From NCBI GenBank assembly GCA_947367255.1, contig CANBCZ010000002.1:62001-126000 (forward strand): a DNA stretch of 64,000 bases, read 5' to 3'. Source of the DNA: an uncultured Alistipes sp. GTDB lineage: Bacteria > Bacteroidota > Bacteroidia > Bacteroidales > Rikenellaceae. The translations under genes and the position numbers were made by a program. Below, one piece after another: positions 61,716 to 64,000 of the stretch (position 1 is the stretch's first letter; the number at the start of each line of letters is the position of its first letter). Below the pieces are notes generated by a model. The model was given only the letters and a program-made list of their open reading frames with translations, made no database searches and was not told where the DNA came from.

Positions 61716-62316
61716 GATATTGTTGCTTAGCATAATGGCTCTCTTCTCTACTTTGGCTACAGCTCAGGTAGAACAGTTTGAGAGTCTCCTAAAGTCAAAG
61801 AGTGGCGAGATAAACTCCATAAAGTGCCACTTTACACAGGTGCAAGAGATTGCCGTACTCGCAAATACCGTAAAGAAGAGCGGAGAGTTCTACTTCCTAC
61901 GCCCGAGTAATATGCTGCTCTCATTTAGCAACGGCGACTATATTATGATGACCGAGCAGCTCTTCAGCATGCGCAGCGCAGGCAGTGTGACAACCACCAA
62001 GGTTGCATCAAACCCGATGCTCAAGAGCCTTAATGCCATACTCTCGGCGTGTGTTATGGGCGACTTTCAGCAGATGACAAGGGGCTTTGCTATCAACGTT
62101 GAACAGAAGAGCAAAGAGTGGGTCGTGACAATGACCCCGCAGCACGGCAAAGCGGCATCGAAGGTATCTCGCATCGTAATCTGTTTCGACAGCAACGATA
62201 TGTCGCTCAACACCCTTACAATGGAGGAAAAGTCGGGCGGCTACACAAAATACAGCTTCTCGAACAAGCAGTTTAACACAACTATTGACAGCAAACTATT
62301 CGATATTGCAAAATGA
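61705..62316 (+). CDS. LolA-like outer-membrane lipoprotein carrier protein
   Basis: 203 aa. Signal peptide (MKIKILLLSIMALFSTLATA) and a LolA fold pattern (INSIKCHFTQVQEIAVLANTVKKSGEFYFLRPSNMLLSF). Dedicated LolA-like proteins are a mark of aryl polyene/flexirubin clusters and are thought to help carry the lipid product across the periplasm. ATGA overlap with the dehydratase gene. Confidence 0.85.
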   Translation: MKIKILLLSIMALFSTLATAQVEQFESLLKSKSGEINSIKCHFTQVQEIAVLANTVKKSGEFYFLRPSNMLLSFSNGDYIMMTEQLFSMRSAGSVTTTKVASNPMLKSLNAILSACVMGDFQQMTRGFAINVEQKSKEWVVTMTPQHGKAASKVSRIVICFDSNDMSLNTLTMEEKSGGYTKYSFSNKQFNTTIDSKLFDIAK

Positions 62317-62675
62317 GATTAGAGGGTAATTTCTATACTATTCACGCTATTACAACGGGCAATCCGGGGGAGTACACCATCTCCGCCGAGCTCTTTGCCG
62401 ACCACCCCATATACAAGGGACACTTTCCGGAGCAGCCTGTAGTACCGGGCGTATGTACTCTGACAGTTATCCGTGAGTGCCTTGCCAAGATTGTGGGTAG
62501 AGAGGTGACTTTTACGGCTATCAAGGAGTGTAAGTATCTCTCGGCACTGATTCCACAGAGCAATATCCCAATAACCATAAACATCACCATTGCAGATGAT
62601 TCACAACTTCGCGCAACGGTAGTAAACGGCAATTCGAGCCAGAGTGTACTCAAACTTAGAGCAACAATTTCATAA
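62313..62675 (+). CDS. FabZ/FabA-like 3-hydroxyacyl-ACP dehydratase
   Basis: 120 aa. The catalytic motif YKGHFPEQPVVPGVCTLTVI is complete (His in GHFP). Acts in polyene formation; second hotdog protein of the cluster, complementing that at 56261. ATG overlaps the LolA stop, and its own stop overlaps the next ATG by 1 nt. Confidence 0.87.
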   Translation: MRLEGNFYTIHAITTGNPGEYTISAELFADHPIYKGHFPEQPVVPGVCTLTVIRECLAKIVGREVTFTAIKECKYLSALIPQSNIPITINITIADDSQLRATVVNGNSSQSVLKLRATIS

Positions 62676-63847
62676 TGACCTACAAGCAGAGAATAAAAGA
62701 GCTTAAATGCGTTGTGATTATTCCGACATACAACAATGCCGGAACTATTGCGCAGGTAATTGCAGATGTAAAGCAGTTTGCAGAGGATATCGTTGTTGTC
62801 AATGATGGCTCTACAGACAATACTGCACAGATACTGAGCGCCACTGACGGCATTAAGGTCATTGATTATCAGAAGAATATGGGCAAAGGATACGCCCTGA
62901 AACTCGGTCTGGGGCGCGCCTACGAGTGGGGCTACCGCTATGCCATTACAATAGATTCCGACGCTCAGCACTACGCCGACGATATACCCGTATTTATCGA
63001 TCGTATTGAGCAGGTGCCCGACAGTCTGCTTATAGGTGCGCGTAACCTTACTGCCGACAATATGCCGTCAAAGAACACCTTTGCCAACAAGTTCTCCAAC
63101 TTCTGGTACAAGGTCGAGACTGGCAAAGAGTTGTCTGATACACAGTCGGGATATAGACTATACCCTCTGACAAAGTTGCAGAATATCCACTTTCTAACCC
63201 GTCGCTACGAGTTTGAGGTCGAGATAATTGTCCGCGCAGCGTGGCGTGGTGTCAATGTCGAGAATGTACCTATCAAGGTATACTATGCCCCAGCCGAGGA
63301 GCGTGTATCCCACTTCCGACCACTGCAGGACTTTACCCGAATAAGTATCCTCAACACCTTTTTGGTGCTCTGTGCTCTGCTATTCTACTATCCGTGGAGG
63401 TTTCTGCGCTCGCTGACGGCTGAAAATATCAAGAATTTTATCGACCGACAGCTTATCCACAGCGGCGAGTCCAATATCCGTATGGCGGCAGCTATGGGAT
63501 GGGGCGTATTCTGCGGAATTATCCCGATATGGGGCTATCAGATGATATTTGCAGCCCTCTCTGCCCACTTTATGAGGCTCAACAAGGTGATTGCCGTTGT
63601 GTTCTCCAACATAAGCATACCTCCGATGATTCCATTTATCCTCTACGGCAGTATTGTTACGGGAGGCTGGTTGTTGGGCGTGGAGACAACCCTCTCCATT
63701 TCAGATATAACCTTTGAATCTATTGGTCTGGGAGTCGGACAATATATACTTGGCAGTGTTCTACTTGCAGCAGCAGCGGCTGTTGTAGTATTTATTGTCT
63801 CACTGCTGCTTATGCTACTATTTAAGAGGGGTTCAAAAGATGAGTAA
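62675..63847 (+). CDS. Fusion of GT2 glycosyltransferase and DUF2062 membrane domain
   Basis: 390 aa. GT2 domain: IIPTYNNAGTIAQVI, VVNDGSTDNTAQI and DSDAQHYADDI (DxD), as in DPM1-like enzymes, then YYAPAEERVSHFRP. C-terminal: membrane spans (ILNTFLVLCALLFYY) and a DUF2062 domain (MGWGVFCGIIPIWGYQMIFAALSAHFMRLNKV). Such fusions occur in aryl polyene clusters (ApeJ-like). It could glycosylate the polyene lipid. Overlaps both neighbours (1 and 8 nt). Confidence 0.85.
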   Translation: MTYKQRIKELKCVVIIPTYNNAGTIAQVIADVKQFAEDIVVVNDGSTDNTAQILSATDGIKVIDYQKNMGKGYALKLGLGRAYEWGYRYAITIDSDAQHYADDIPVFIDRIEQVPDSLLIGARNLTADNMPSKNTFANKFSNFWYKVETGKELSDTQSGYRLYPLTKLQNIHFLTRRYEFEVEIIVRAAWRGVNVENVPIKVYYAPAEERVSHFRPLQDFTRISILNTFLVLCALLFYYPWRFLRSLTAENIKNFIDRQLIHSGESNIRMAAAMGWGVFCGIIPIWGYQMIFAALSAHFMRLNKVIAVVFSNISIPPMIPFILYGSIVTGGWLLGVETTLSISDITFESIGLGVGQYILGSVLLAAAAAVVVFIVSLLLMLLFKRGSKDE

Positions 63848-64000
63848 ACTGTTTCTCTACATATACGACAGGTTTCAGGAGCACAAAGGGTGGTTCTATA
63901 CGATACTCATTGCACTTATCTGTCTGCTTGCCGCAATGGCATCGCAGATAACACTGCAGGAGAATATCACAAACTTCTTCAACTCCGAGGAGGACAAGAG
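63840..64000 (+). CDS. Probable MMPL/RND-type exporter, N-terminal fragment (cut by window edge)
   Basis: 53 codons run to the window end from the ATG at 63840, which overlaps the previous gene by 8 nt. The fragment starts MSKLFLYIYDRFQEHKGW, has one membrane span (FYTILIALICLLAAMA) and then ENITNFFNSEEDK, matching the first span and the start of the periplasmic loop of MMPL-family exporters, which are standard at this place in aryl polyene clusters. The identification relies on the context and 53 residues. Confidence 0.55.
   Translation, partial: MSKLFLYIYDRFQEHKGWFYTILIALICLLAAMASQITLQENITNFFNSEEDK

Noticed and set aside
1-64000. tRNA, rRNA or CRISPR arrays
   Set aside because: I looked through the intergenic gaps by eye and saw no cloverleaf with CCA end, no rRNA text and no regularly spaced repeats.

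Overview
The window reads as a Bacteroidales chromosome segment. The evidence is a SusC/SusD pair with an ECF sigma factor and FecR anti-sigma, a Bat (MoxR/vWFA) operon, a BtuB/BtuG-type B12 locus, many Cys-anchored lipoproteins, and promoters of the Bacteroidetes type (TTTG, about 19 nt, TAnnTTTG). Tryptophanase, CstA and mid-range GC would suit Alistipes/Rikenellaceae or a relative, but that assignment is a guess. I saw no rRNA, tRNA, CRISPR array, insertion sequence or prophage.

Layout. (1) 1-8670 (+): a tight operon with the end of a calcineurin-like phosphoesterase, an AraB-type sugar kinase, two tandem paralogous FAD oxidoreductases, an endonuclease/exonuclease/phosphatase protein and a plug-less outer-membrane barrel. 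(2) 8765-10014 (+): XerC/D recombinase and hibernation factor, closed by a double-hairpin terminator. (3) 10093-23873 (-): a polysaccharide-utilisation-type locus (FecR, SusC with STN domain, SusD, DUF1735-like lipoprotein, phosphoesterase lipoprotein, GH27 alpha-galactosidase) that ends in a 48-aa micropeptide and a large fimbrillin-like/GLUG-repeat lipoprotein; its ECF sigma gene is divergent at 24020. (4) 24683-28023 (-): tryptophanase, a third FAD oxidoreductase, RNase HII. (5) 28089-31939 (+): a membrane protein, a 529-bp gap with two candidate small RNAs, then housekeeping genes (DUF2520, KdsC-like, CYTH, thymidine kinase). (6) 31981-38854 (+): the Bat operon, interrupted by a 277-bp inverted-repeat element and ending in a SecB-like protein. 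(7) 38995-40141 (+): rplY and pth. (8) 40213-44155 (-): a repeat-like protein, an LTA-synthase-like transferase and CstA. (9) 44259-50315 (-): a cobalamin riboswitch with a terminator controls a 34-aa micropeptide, a fimbrillin-like + DUF4465 lipoprotein, a second surface lipoprotein, BtuG and BtuB. (10) 50511 to the window end (+): an aryl-polyene/flexirubin-like gene cluster (tyrosine ammonia-lyase, ketoreductase, ketosynthases, chain-length factor, two ACPs, two dehydratases, thioesterase, acyltransferase, methyltransferase, deacetylase, LolA, GT2/DUF2062, start of a probable MMPL exporter).

How the parts work together. Region 3 has the parts of a trans-envelope signalling circuit: SusC with an STN domain, FecR and the ECF sigma factor. 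Region 9 couples B12 sensing at the RNA level to surface capture and outer-membrane import of B12. Region 10 would deaminate an aromatic amino acid, extend the aryl acid into a polyene on ACP, modify it and move it to the outer membrane.

The least described signals are: a micropeptide family placed directly before fimbrillin-like lipoproteins in two unrelated nutrient operons, one under a B12 riboswitch; the ammonia-lyase polyene cluster with an unusual two-part ketosynthase; the inverted-repeat element inside the Bat operon; and two tandem promoter-hairpin-terminator units that may be small RNAs.
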